NCBI RefSeq assembly: GCF_013372185.1
Contig: NZ_CP053830.1
Coordinates: 1,302,001 to 1,366,000 of the forward strand
Direction: 5' to 3'
Length of the DNA stretch: 64,000 bases
From: Campylobacter lari subsp. lari
GTDB lineage: Bacteria; Campylobacterota; Campylobacteria; Campylobacterales; Campylobacteraceae
Positions 17,927-26,028 of this stretch are shown one piece after another (positions within the stretch are counted from its first letter, which is position 1; each line of letters starts with the position of its first letter). The translations under genes were made by a program, and so were the position numbers. The notes under the pieces are model-generated. The model was given only the letters and a program-made list of their open reading frames with translations, searched no databases and was not told where the DNA came from.

Positions 17927-17932
17927 TATAAT
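17927..17932 (+). promoter_or_regulatory. -10 box of surE
   Basis: TAGATATAAT lies 22 bases upstream of the surE ATG, a good match to the Campylobacter -10 pattern in the 99-base divergent gap between peb3 and surE. Ribosome site: TTAGGAAAAAT. Confidence 0.55.
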
Positions 17933-17954
17933 TTTACAAAAAATTAGGAAAAAT

Positions 17955-18728
17955 ATGAAAAGAATTCTACTAACTAATGATGATGGATACGAAAGCAAGG
18001 GTTTGATAAAACTAGCCAAAATACTCAAAAAACACTTTAAAGCTGAAATTACTATAGTTGCTCCAGCAAATGAAAAATCAGCTTGCTCACATTCTATAAC
18101 CTTAACCAAACCCTTAAGATTTCAAAAAGTAAAAAAAAGATTTTACAAACTCGAAGATGGCACACCTGCAGATTGTGTGTATTTAGCCTTACATGCTTTG
18201 TATAAAAATCACCTGCCAGATCTTATCATCAGTGGTATAAACAAAGGTGCAAATGTAGGAGAAGACATCACTTATTCAGGAACTTGCGCAGGTGCTATGG
18301 AAGCAGTATTGCATGGAATTCCTGCTATTGCTTTATCGCAATTTTATCAAGATGATCAAAAAGAATTAAATTTCAAACTCGCTCTTAATATAACCAAAAA
18401 AATAGTAAAAAAAGTTTTCAAAAAAGGTTTTCCTTTAGACAAAAAAGAATTTTTAAATATCAATTTTCCATCTTCAAAAACTAATTTCAAAGGTATAAAA
18501 ATTTGCAAAGCGGGTAAAAGAATTTATAGCTATGAAGCTCACTCCAATATCAACCCAAGAGGTATTGAGTATTATTGGTTAGCTGCTGCTAATCTTGATC
18601 ATGAAGATGAAAAAAAATCAGACATTGCACTTTTAAAACAAGGCTATGCCACAATAACCCCTATAATGCTTGATCTAACAGCTTATAAACAAATGAAAAA
18701 TCTCAAAAAATGGATGAAAAATGGATAG
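17955..18728 (+). CDS. surE: 5'/3'-nucleotidase SurE
   Basis: Metal-dependent phosphatase acting on nucleoside monophosphates in stationary phase and stress. The 257 residues are normal. The N-terminus ILLTNDDGYESKGL carries the metal-binding Asp pair, and SACSHSIT, GTPADCVYLAL and SGINKGANVGEDITYSGT are the other SurE signatures. The last 8 bases overlap the start of the TcdA-like gene, so the two are cotranscribed. Confidence 0.96.
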   Translation: MKRILLTNDDGYESKGLIKLAKILKKHFKAEITIVAPANEKSACSHSITLTKPLRFQKVKKRFYKLEDGTPADCVYLALHALYKNHLPDLIISGINKGANVGEDITYSGTCAGAMEAVLHGIPAIALSQFYQDDQKELNFKLALNITKKIVKKVFKKGFPLDKKEFLNINFPSSKTNFKGIKICKAGKRIYSYEAHSNINPRGIEYYWLAAANLDHEDEKKSDIALLKQGYATITPIMLDLTAYKQMKNLKKWMKNG

Positions 18729-19374
18729 ATACACGCGTATAAAATGGCTTGTTAATGAAGAAAATTTTATTAAATTTCAAAATACCAAAGTTTTAGTTTG
18801 CGGACTTGGTGGAGTTGGTGGAATTTGTGTTGATGCGCTTTTTAGAAGTGGATTTAGCAATTTAACTTTAATCGATGCAGATAAATTTGAAACAACCAAT
18901 CAAAACCGCCAACTACATAGTGAAAATATAGGCAAAGAAAAGGCTAAGGTTTTTGAACGCATTTATAATGCTAAAGGTATAGTGAGTAAAATTAATGATG
19001 AGTTTTTAAAAAATTTTGATTTGAACGAATTTGATTTAATCATTGATGCAATTGATGATATACCTGCCAAAGTTGCTTTAGCCAACTTAGTTGATTTAAA
19101 AAAGCAAATTTTTATCTCATCAACTGGTGGAGCTAGGAAACTTGATCCAACACGCATTAAAACCACAAGCATCTTTAAAACTCATGGTGATGCCCTAGCT
19201 AAAAAATTCCGCTATGAACTTAGAAAGTCAGGCTTTAAAGGGGATTTTGATGTAGTATTTTCAGATGAAGAAGCTCATTGTAAAGATCTTGGTTCTTTTA
19301 TGGGCGTGACAGCCTCTTTTGGACTCGCTCTAGCATCTTTAGCCTTAAGAAAAGTACTCAATAAAAAAAATTAA
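18721..19374 (+). CDS. tcdA: ThiF/E1-like protein, probable tRNA threonylcarbamoyladenosine dehydratase
   Basis: Probable TcdA (CsdL), which uses ATP to cyclize t6A37 in tRNA to ct6A. The 217-residue protein is an E1-like adenylyl-transferase: nucleotide loop VCGLGGVGG, the TNQNRQLHS signature, IIDAIDDIPAK, and then STGGARKLDPTRIKTTSIFKT, which follows the TcdA pattern (TGGA, DPT, KT, and a downstream LAKKFR). It is shorter than E. coli TcdA (268 aa), missing C-terminal residues. Older annotations call such genes moeB or thiF, but no MoaD or ThiS partner lies nearby. It overlaps surE by 8 bases. Confidence 0.75.
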   Translation: MDRYTRIKWLVNEENFIKFQNTKVLVCGLGGVGGICVDALFRSGFSNLTLIDADKFETTNQNRQLHSENIGKEKAKVFERIYNAKGIVSKINDEFLKNFDLNEFDLIIDAIDDIPAKVALANLVDLKKQIFISSTGGARKLDPTRIKTTSIFKTHGDALAKKFRYELRKSGFKGDFDVVFSDEEAHCKDLGSFMGVTASFGLALASLALRKVLNKKN

Positions 19375-19386
19375 GTTCTTATGCTA

Positions 19387-19392
19387 TATAAT
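19387..19392 (+). promoter_or_regulatory. -10 box of the beta-lactamase gene
   Basis: TATGCTATATAAT with an extended -10 (TG) lies 30 bases upstream of the beta-lactamase ATG; ribosome site AAGGAAACAA. The gene therefore seems to have its own promoter within the 47-base gap after the TcdA-like gene. Confidence 0.55.
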
Positions 19393-19421
19393 TAGTATTA
19401 ATATAAATATAAGGAAACAAA

Positions 19422-20168
19422 ATGAAAAAAATATTTTTGCTTTTTGGTCTTTTTTGCTCTTTTGCTTTGGCAAATGAAAATTTAAAAGATCTTTTTAAAG
19501 ATTATAATGAAAGTGGAGTTTTTATAGCTTATGATGGTAAAAATTATTATAGCAATGACTTTAAAAAAGCAAACAAACGCATTTTACCTGCCTCTACTTT
19601 TAAAATTTTCAATGCCTTAATCGCACTTAATGAAGGTGTTGTGAAAGATACTAATGAAATTTTTTATCATTACAAAGGTGAAAAAGTATTTTTACCATCT
19701 TGGAAAAATAATGCAAACTTAGCTTTAGCTATGCAAAGATCACAACTACCTGCTTATAAAGAACTAGCTAGAAAAATAGGCTTAGAAAAAATGCAAAAAA
19801 ACTTAAATAAACTTAATTATGGCAACCAAAAAATAAGTAAAATAGATGAGTTTTGGATAGATGATTCTTTACAAATTAGTCTTAAAGAACAAGCTACTTT
19901 ACTTTTTAAGCTTGCCAATTTAACACTAGATTACCCTAAACATATACAAGAAGAAGTGATTAATATCATCAAGTTAAAAGAAAATGATCATTATGAACTT
20001 TTTGCAAAAACAGGTTGGGGTCTTAGACAATATGGACAAATCGTAGGTTTTATAAAAAGTAAAAAAAGTGACAAAATTTACGCTTTTGCTTTAAATATGA
20101 ATATAAGTGATTTTAACAAGCTTTATCTAAGAGAAGAAATAGTACAACTGTATCTAGATCAATTATAA
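19422..20168 (+). CDS. class D (OXA-type) beta-lactamase
   Basis: Periplasmic serine enzyme that hydrolyses penicillins. The 248 residues have a signal peptide (about 1-17, ending ALA) and the class D motifs: STFK with Ser58 and the carbamylated Lys61, YGN at 133-135, Trp145, and KTG at 196-198. The second motif, usually SxV, reads SQL (107-109), a conservative but notable change. Chromosomal OXA enzymes of this type are widespread in Campylobacter. It has its own promoter; the CAAX-type protease gene follows after 12 bases and is probably cotranscribed. Resistance level cannot be judged from sequence, since promoter strength decides it in this genus. Confidence 0.93.
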   Translation: MKKIFLLFGLFCSFALANENLKDLFKDYNESGVFIAYDGKNYYSNDFKKANKRILPASTFKIFNALIALNEGVVKDTNEIFYHYKGEKVFLPSWKNNANLALAMQRSQLPAYKELARKIGLEKMQKNLNKLNYGNQKISKIDEFWIDDSLQISLKEQATLLFKLANLTLDYPKHIQEEVINIIKLKENDHYELFAKTGWGLRQYGQIVGFIKSKKSDKIYAFALNMNISDFNKLYLREEIVQLYLDQL

Positions 20169-20180
20169 AAAGGATTTTAT

Positions 20181-21002
20181 ATGGTGGCTTTAAGCACTCA
20201 TCTTTTTTTGGCTATTTCTTTGGTGTTACTTTCACTTGATAAAGCTAAAATATCGTATTTATTTTTACTCTTTTCACTTTTACTAGGATATATGTTTAAC
20301 ATTATAAACGCAACCTTTATAATGATTAATGTATTAGTTTTTATCATAGCTATATTGTATCAGTATAAAAAATTTTTCATACTTGAAGTAGCTTTGTTTA
20401 TCTATGCTTTGGCTTTATTTCTTCATTTTATCCCGGGCGTAAACAACATCAAAGTCTTAGATCAAGTCTATGCAAGCACAAATAGTGCACCTTTTAATCT
20501 TTACTTTAGCATCGACAAACCACTAGGTGTTTTTATACTTTTTTTACTTTTTCCAATTTTATTTAAAAACACAAACTACACCAAAGCTTCAGTACTAAAA
20601 TGGGGTTTGTTATTTTTATCTCCCATTCTTTTACTATGTGTGCCTTGGTATTTAGACGTAATCAAGCTAGAAATCAGCTTACCATCATGGATTTTGTATT
20701 TTTTATTTTCAAACCTTTTATTGGTGGCTTTAGTGGAAGAAGCTTTTTTTAGAGGTTATCTCCAACAAAGACTTACGCAGTTTATCCACCCCAACCTTGC
20801 CTTACTAATCGCAAGCATAGCTTTTGGACTAGTGCATTACAAAAGCGGTGTTTTGATGATTGTATTTGCTAGTATAGCGGGTTTGATTTATGGCTTAGCT
20901 TATAAGTATTCAAAAAGCTTATGGAGTAGTGTATTGTTTCACTATGGTTTAAATTTAATCCATTTGGTGTTTTTTACCTATCCTTTTTACCTAAAACACT
21001 AA
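20181..21002 (+). CDS. CPBP (CAAX/abortive infection) family intramembrane protease
   Basis: Integral membrane protein of 273 residues with about eight helices. The C-terminal half carries the three CPBP motifs: VEEAFFRGYLQQRL (the catalytic Glu pair and Arg), FGLVHYKSG (His) and LFHYGLNL (His). Prokaryotic members have diverse roles, including bacteriocin immunity, peptide maturation and membrane protein processing; none is known here. It lies 12 bases after the beta-lactamase gene with an AAAAGGA ribosome site and converges with bioC, overlapping its end by 4 bases. Confidence 0.85.
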   Translation: MVALSTHLFLAISLVLLSLDKAKISYLFLLFSLLLGYMFNIINATFIMINVLVFIIAILYQYKKFFILEVALFIYALALFLHFIPGVNNIKVLDQVYASTNSAPFNLYFSIDKPLGVFILFLLFPILFKNTNYTKASVLKWGLLFLSPILLLCVPWYLDVIKLEISLPSWILYFLFSNLLLVALVEEAFFRGYLQQRLTQFIHPNLALLIASIAFGLVHYKSGVLMIVFASIAGLIYGLAYKYSKSLWSSVLFHYGLNLIHLVFFTYPFYLKH

Positions 21003-21700
21003 TGGTTGTGTTTTTCAAGCAAAAAAAACATAGGGTGATAAGTCAAGGTGTTTTGAAATTCTTTTTCGTAGTTTTTCAAAAATGCCTTGCTTATGAAAAA
21101 ATTTTTATCTAAAGAATTAACCCCGCTTAATTTTAAATGCCTAAAAAGCTCTAAAGTATGATCAAATTTTAATTCTTTTAATTCTTCTTTTGCTTTGATG
21201 ATTTTAAATTTTTTAGAAAGTTTTTGTTTAATTTGCTCCAAGCTTAAATATTTAAGTGATAAATTTGTACTTTGTTTTATTTGAGTGAAATTTTTTTCTC
21301 CAAAAGTAGAAAAAAGAAAATAAGCATTTTTTTCTAAAATAAAAGAAATATTTTCTATCAATAAATCTAAATCAAGCCATTGCACGCAAGCATTTGAAGT
21401 TATAAGATCAAATTTTTTATTAAAAAAATGATGATTTTTAAGCTCATTCATATCAAAAACGCCAAATTCATCATATTTGCAAGGGTTTTCAAAAGGATAA
21501 ATATCGTTTAAAAAATAATGCTTAAATTTTATATTTTTTTGCAAAATTTGGCTAAAAATTCCAACTCCACAACCAAATTCAAAAACTCTATCAAAATATT
21601 TTAAATCACCATCGCTAAGCATTTTGCAAAGCTTTATAGCCATATCTTTTTGCACCAATGCATTAGCGCTATAAGTATTTTTAGCCTTTAAAAAATTCAA
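20999..21700 (-). CDS. bioC: malonyl-ACP O-methyltransferase BioC
   Basis: SAM-dependent methyltransferase that masks malonyl-ACP as its methyl ester so that fatty acid synthesis can build the pimeloyl chain of biotin. The 233 residues have SAM motif I EFGCGVGIFS, then FDLITSNACVQW, a BioC-like block, and LFSTFGEKNFTQI. The identity rests on the operon as much as on motifs: it is the third gene of bioF-bioG-bioC, overlapping bioG by 4 bases. The protein is shorter and more divergent than E. coli BioC, as is usual in Campylobacter. Confidence 0.86.
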   Translation of the reverse strand: MNFLKAKNTYSANALVQKDMAIKLCKMLSDGDLKYFDRVFEFGCGVGIFSQILQKNIKFKHYFLNDIYPFENPCKYDEFGVFDMNELKNHHFFNKKFDLITSNACVQWLDLDLLIENISFILEKNAYFLFSTFGEKNFTQIKQSTNLSLKYLSLEQIKQKLSKKFKIIKAKEELKELKFDHTLELFRHLKLSGVNSLDKNFFISKAFLKNYEKEFQNTLTYHPMFFLLEKHNH

Positions 21701-22311
21701 AACTCATTCCAAGTGCTAAAATCAAAAAATATAAAATGTCCTTTATCTAAGATAAAAGCTTTATCTTTAAAAAATTTAAAACTTGCATTAAAAGGAAAGA
21801 TTTTATCATTTTTACCAAGTAAAGCCTTATCCCAAATAAAATTTTCATTTAAATTTTTAGTACAAAATTCATACAAACTCAAAAGCTCATTTTTCAAATA
21901 AGACTCATCATTAAATTTAAAATTTTTACTCAAATTTAAATCATCTTCAAACATATTTTTTTTAAAATTTTCTAAATCAAATTTTTTCATCGTAAGTCTA
22001 AAAATAGCTTCTTTGATCCCAAATTCATCATTTATAGGTAAATTTGTGCCATTTATAGCGATTTTTTTATCAAATTTTATATCTTTTAAAATTTTACTTG
22101 CTACACAAACTCCCATAGACCAAGCTATTAAAGTGATATTTTTAAATTTGGTTAAATCTATATCAAAATTAAAATCACTATAATCATAAACCATTAAAAC
22201 ATTTTCATCACTTTTTAAATGCGAAAAATGGCTAAAATGCGAGCAAAATCCTGAAAAAAATAAGATCAAATTTGATGAGTTTTCATTTTTATGTAAAAAA
22301 TATGTTTTCAA
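21697..22311 (-). CDS. bioG: pimeloyl-ACP methyl ester esterase BioG
   Basis: Alpha/beta hydrolase that removes the methyl group from pimeloyl-ACP methyl ester, replacing BioH. The 204 residues have the nucleophile elbow AWSMGVCVA (Ser) and a C-terminal KGHFIFF with the likely catalytic His. The N-terminal LFFSGFCSHFSHF is typical of BioG (DUF452) proteins. It overlaps bioF and bioC by 4 bases each, so the three form one tightly coupled unit. Confidence 0.86.
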   Translation of the reverse strand: MKTYFLHKNENSSNLILFFSGFCSHFSHFSHLKSDENVLMVYDYSDFNFDIDLTKFKNITLIAWSMGVCVASKILKDIKFDKKIAINGTNLPINDEFGIKEAIFRLTMKKFDLENFKKNMFEDDLNLSKNFKFNDESYLKNELLSLYEFCTKNLNENFIWDKALLGKNDKIFPFNASFKFFKDKAFILDKGHFIFFDFSTWNEF

Positions 22312-23426
22312 AATAACTCCAAAATTTTTTCTAAATCATCTTTTTTTAATCCACTATGCAAAGAAAAACGAATTCTAGCAGTATTTTTAGGTATAGTAGG
22401 TTCTTTTATAGCGGGAGCAAAAATGCCATTTTCTAAAAGCTTATTAAAAGCTTTATCAGCTAAATCATTTTGTTTTAAAATCAAAGATATTATATAAGCA
22501 TCGCCTAAAATTTCACATTTTTTACTTAAAACATTTTTAAAATCTAAAGCTAAATTTTTTAAATAAATTCTTTTTTCATTAAATTTATGCAAATTTTTAA
22601 ACACATACAAAGTCCAAGCCACATTTATAGGCGCAATAGCAGTTGAGTAAATAAAAGCTCTAGCTTTATTTATGAAAAATTCTTTTTCATCACTTATTAT
22701 ACAAGCACCCATAGAAGATATAGCCTTACCAAAAGTAAAAACTAAAAAATCAATATCTTTATGCAAATTTAAAGATTTGACATATCCTAAGCCATCATCT
22801 CCAAAACAACCAATACTATGTGCTTCATCTATATAAATTTTTATATTTTTGTATTCTTTTTTTAAATTTATAAATTCTTTTATAGGTGCAAAATCTCCAT
22901 CCATACTAAATAAAGCTTCACTTATGATTATAATATTTTCATAATCTTTATAATATTTTTGCACTAAATCTTGCAAATGCTTTATATCATTGTGTTTAAA
23001 GCGAAAAAATTTAGCCTTGCTAAGTCTTAAACCATCAATAATGCTTGCATGAACTTGTTTATCAGCTAAAAACAAAGTATTTCTCAAAAGCCCTAAAGCT
23101 TGCAAACAACTAGTATTTAAGCTATATCCGCTATTAAAATGCAAAACTTTTTTATCAAATTTATTTTCTAAAAAACTTTCAAATTCTTCAAAAATTTCAT
23201 AATTACCACTTAAACTTCTTGAACTAGAACTACAAAATTCAAATTCTTTTAAATTTGCTAAAAATTCTTGTTTTAAATTTTTATCATTTGCTAAATTTAA
23301 ATAATCATTCCCCGCTAAATTAAGCAATTTTTTATCATCAAATATCACAAATTTATCAATATGTTTTAATTTTCTTAAAAATCTATAATTATTTTCATCT
23401 TTTAATTTTTGTAATATTGTCTGCAT
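22308..23426 (-). CDS. bioF: 8-amino-7-oxononanoate synthase
   Basis: PLP enzyme that condenses pimeloyl-ACP with alanine in the first committed step of the biotin ring. The 372 residues have NLAGNDYLNLA, SSSRSLSGNYEIFEEFE, IYIDEAHSIGCFG, and the PLP lysine in FTFGKAISSMG, then FIYSTAIAP. It is the first gene of bioFGC and is divergent from bioA with only 56 bases between. Ribosome site: AAGGCAAAAG. Confidence 0.93.
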   Translation of the reverse strand: MQTILQKLKDENNYRFLRKLKHIDKFVIFDDKKLLNLAGNDYLNLANDKNLKQEFLANLKEFEFCSSSSRSLSGNYEIFEEFESFLENKFDKKVLHFNSGYSLNTSCLQALGLLRNTLFLADKQVHASIIDGLRLSKAKFFRFKHNDIKHLQDLVQKYYKDYENIIIISEALFSMDGDFAPIKEFINLKKEYKNIKIYIDEAHSIGCFGDDGLGYVKSLNLHKDIDFLVFTFGKAISSMGACIISDEKEFFINKARAFIYSTAIAPINVAWTLYVFKNLHKFNEKRIYLKNLALDFKNVLSKKCEILGDAYIISLILKQNDLADKAFNKLLENGIFAPAIKEPTIPKNTARIRFSLHSGLKKDDLEKILELF

Positions 23427-23482
23427 CTTTTGCCTTGAAATTTTAGTATTATTGTGCCAAAATATTTTTAAAAAGAGTTTTT
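23427..23482. promoter_or_regulatory. bioF/bioA divergent promoter region
   Basis: The 56-base gap must hold promoters for both bioFGC and bioA. A plausible plus-strand -10, TATTAT, lies at 23447-23452, and A/T hexamers suitable for bioF overlap it on the other strand. I see no sequence resembling the E. coli BirA operator. Confidence 0.35.
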
Positions 23483-24751
23483 ATGAATTTAAAAGAACTA
23501 GACTTAAAACACATTTGGCATCCTTGCACGCAAATGAGCGATCATGAGTTTTTACCATTAATTCCTATAAAAAAAGCTAAAGGTGTGTATTTATACGATT
23601 TTGATGATAAAGCTTATATTGATTGTATCAGTTCTTGGTGGGTAAACATCTTTGGCCATTGCAATGATTATATAAATGAAAAATTAAAAGAACAACTTAA
23701 CAATTTAGAGCATGTTTTACTTGCTGGTTTTTCACACGAACCTATAATAAAATTATCACAAAGGCTTTGCGAACTTTTGCCTTTTGATAAATGCTTTTAT
23801 GCAGATAATGGTAGCTCGGCCATAGAAGTAGCTTTAAAAATGAGCTTTCAATATCACTTAAATTGCGGCAATAAAAAAGATAAATTCTTATCACTTAGCA
23901 ATTCTTATCATGGAGAAACTTTAGGAGCATTAAGCATAGGTGATGTAAGCTTATATAAAAAAACTTACGAACCTTTACTTTTAAAAAATATCATTACACC
24001 TGTGCCAACTAGCAAAGATTATCAAAACGAACTTGAAATTTTAGAAAATATTTTAAAAAATCATCATCATGAAATTTGTGCTTTTATACTTGAGCCTTTA
24101 ATTCAATGTGCTGGAAATATGCATATATATGAGCTTGGATATTTAAATGAAGCTATAAAATTAGCTAAAGATTATAATGTGCAAGTGATATTTGATGAAA
24201 TAGCTACAGGCTTTGGGCGCACAGGGGAGATGTTTGCGCTAGATTATTGCTCACAAAGTATTGATTATATATGTCTTTCTAAAGCTATCACGGGTGGGTA
24301 TTTACCCCTTTCAGTAGTGCTTACTAAAAATGAAATTTATGAGAAATTTTATGATAGCTATGAAAACCAAAAAGCCTTTTTGCACTCTCACTCTTACACG
24401 GGCAATACCCTAGCTTGCACAGCGGCTAATGCGACTTTGGATATTTTTGAAAATGAAAATATCATCGCAAAAAATAAAATCAAAAGTGCTTTTACAAAAA
24501 CACAATGGGATAATTTAAAAGAATTTGAATTTTTAGGAAATTTTAGAAATTTAGGTATGGTAAGTGCATTTGATATACAAAAAAGCAAATACAAAAGAGC
24601 AGGACTTGAAGTCTTTCAAAGAGCCTTAGAAAAAGGCTTGCTTTTAAGACCACTTGGAAATACGATTTATTTTATGCCACCATATGTTATAAATGAAGAT
24701 GAGATTACTTATGTAGTGCAGTCTTTAAGAGAGATTTTTAAGGATTTTTGA
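23483..24751 (+). CDS. bioA: adenosylmethionine-8-amino-7-oxononanoate aminotransferase
   Basis: PLP aminotransferase that makes 7,8-diaminopelargonate using SAM as amino donor. The 422 residues have [13 protein letters not shown], the classical BioA opening, then [50 protein letters not shown], and the PLP lysine in [13 protein letters not shown]. It is transcribed alone, divergent from bioFGC and convergent with bioD. The last 27 bases overlap the 3' end of bioD on the opposite strand. Confidence 0.96.
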   Translation: MNLKELDLKHIWHPCTQMSDHEFLPLIPIKKAKGVYLYDFDDKAYIDCISSWWVNIFGHCNDYINEKLKEQLNNLEHVLLAGFSHEPIIKLSQRLCELLPFDKCFYADNGSSAIEVALKMSFQYHLNCGNKKDKFLSLSNSYHGETLGALSIGDVSLYKKTYEPLLLKNIITPVPTSKDYQNELEILENILKNHHHEICAFILEPLIQCAGNMHIYELGYLNEAIKLAKDYNVQVIFDEIATGFGRTGEMFALDYCSQSIDYICLSKAITGGYLPLSVVLTKNEIYEKFYDSYENQKAFLHSHSYTGNTLACTAANATLDIFENENIIAKNKIKSAFTKTQWDNLKEFEFLGNFRNLGMVSAFDIQKSKYKRAGLEVFQRALEKGLLLRPLGNTIYFMPPYVINEDEITYVVQSLREIFKDF

Positions 24752-25297
24752 AAGTTTTTCACACACTTTATCATCAAATTCTATGATAGGAATTTTTGCA
24801 TATTTGCTTATAAAATCCTTGCTAAAATTATCTTGGCTTTTTAAGATTAAGGAGAGAATTTTAATATCTTTTTGTTTTAGCGCTTCTATGCTTAAAAGCG
24901 TGTGATTGATACTTCCTAGATAATCTTTTGCGACTAAAATAGTAGGGTGTTTAAACGCACTCATATAATCAATCATAGTTTTTTCATCATCAATTGGAGA
25001 AAAAAGCCCACCAGCTAACTCGATGATGAGTTTATCACTTTGTGGAATTTGTATATCAAAGGCTTTATAGTTTAAATTTTCTAAAATTCTTGCTTTATGC
25101 GGTGAAGCAGGAGTTTGCAAAAACACACCTTCTTTAAAAATCTTAGTTTTTGGGCTAAATTGAGCTATTGCCTCACTATCTTTTGGCACACCTGCTTGAA
25201 TAAGCTTAAAATAATTAAAGCCTAATTCCTTACAAAGTCTAGCACTTAGATAAGTTTTGCCAACATCTGTGTCTATACCACTAATGTATATTTTCAT
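24725..25297 (-). CDS. bioD: dethiobiotin synthetase
   Basis: ATP-dependent enzyme that closes the ureido ring of dethiobiotin. The 190 residues have the P-loop at the N-terminus, [30 protein letters not shown], the substrate segment [10 protein letters not shown], and [13 protein letters not shown]. It lies 7 bases after the second SMR gene, so it is probably read from the SMR promoter and not with the other bio genes. Its end overlaps bioA by 27 bases. Confidence 0.94.
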   Translation of the reverse strand: MKIYISGIDTDVGKTYLSARLCKELGFNYFKLIQAGVPKDSEAIAQFSPKTKIFKEGVFLQTPASPHKARILENLNYKAFDIQIPQSDKLIIELAGGLFSPIDDEKTMIDYMSAFKHPTILVAKDYLGSINHTLLSIEALKQKDIKILSLILKSQDNFSKDFISKYAKIPIIEFDDKVCEKLSKILKNLS

Positions 25298-25304
25298 TTT
25301 AAAC

Positions 25305-25619
25305 CTATGAAAGTATTTTTAAACCCACTGTGCAAGCTATGATAAGAGTTATTAGAAAAAGTTTTAAAAAGCTTTTGCTTTCTTTATAAAAAAGCACTCC
25401 GATGATAACCCCACCTGCAGTTCCAGCTCCTGTCCATATAGAATAAGCCACACTCATAGCAATACTTTGCATACTAAGGCTTAAAAATCCAAATGAAAAA
25501 GCAAAACACACTATCAAAGCCAAAAGATAAAGTTTGTTTTTAGTGCTTACAAGTTGCTTCATGATAATCACACCAAAAATTTCAAAAGCAGTCGCTAAAA
25601 ATAAAAAGAACCATTCCAT
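25305..25619 (-). CDS. SMR-family exporter subunit (second of pair)
   Basis: Small multidrug resistance protein of 104 residues with four membrane helices. The essential membrane Glu is in [13 protein letters not shown] (Glu13), and the GxG-type dimer motif [13 protein letters not shown] is in helix 3. Its start shares a base with the end of the upstream SMR gene, so the two subunits are coupled and probably work as a heterodimer. The substrate may be quaternary ammonium compounds or guanidinium-like cations. bioD follows after 7 bases. Confidence 0.88.
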   Translation of the reverse strand: MEWFFLFLATAFEIFGVIIMKQLVSTKNKLYLLALIVCFAFSFGFLSLSMQSIAMSVAYSIWTGAGTAGGVIIGVLFYKESKSFLKLFLITLIIACTVGLKILS

Positions 25620-25966
25620 TATTTAGCTTCCTTGCTAATGATTTTAAGGCCTATGATACTTAAAAGTAAAATAGCTATTAAAGCAAGTTTTGTAATGGAA
25701 ATTGGCTCATTGAAAACAAACATCTCATTAAGCACCACTCCAACTGTACCAATACCTACAAAAACACTATAAGCAATACTCACCTCAAGTCTTTCACAAG
25801 CTTTTAAAAAACATGTAAAAGATATACAAACCCCTATGGCTGTTAAAGCATAATGCCAAATTTCACTAGAATACTTTAAACCACTTACCCAAAAGCACTC
25901 AACCAAACCACCCAAAATCACCATAAACCAACCAAAATTAGAGCTTATTTTTGTTCGTTCTATCAT
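25619..25966 (-). CDS. SMR-family exporter subunit (first of pair, Gdx/SugE-like)
   Basis: Four-helix SMR protein of 115 residues. The key Glu is in GGLVECFWVSGLKYS; the W..GLKYS pattern resembles Gdx/SugE guanidinium exporters more than EmrE. The helix 3 motif is AYSVFVGIGTVGVVLNE. It has a longer N-terminus than EmrE. It opens the SMR-SMR-bioD unit. The 62 bases upstream are too short for, and do not show, a guanidine riboswitch. Confidence 0.86.
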   Translation of the reverse strand: MIERTKISSNFGWFMVILGGLVECFWVSGLKYSSEIWHYALTAIGVCISFTCFLKACERLEVSIAYSVFVGIGTVGVVLNEMFVFNEPISITKLALIAILLLSIIGLKIISKEAK

Positions 25967-26028
25967 AATCTACCTTTTTTCAAAACTGCAAATTATAACT
26001 AAAATTACAAAACATAAGCTCTTTGGAG

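Noticed and set aside
17852..18109. 85-codon open frame on the minus strand across the peb3/surE gap
   Set aside because: It runs antisense through surE, starts without a ribosome site and reads as repeats of Ile/Leu/Phe, typical of the complement of A-rich coding sequence.
23427..23482. BirA operator between bioF and bioA
   Set aside because: No TTGTAAAC-N15-GTTTACAA-like dyad is present.
25967..26028. Possible guanidine riboswitch before the SMR pair
   Set aside because: Only 62 bases, without the conserved loops or stems of any guanidine riboswitch class.
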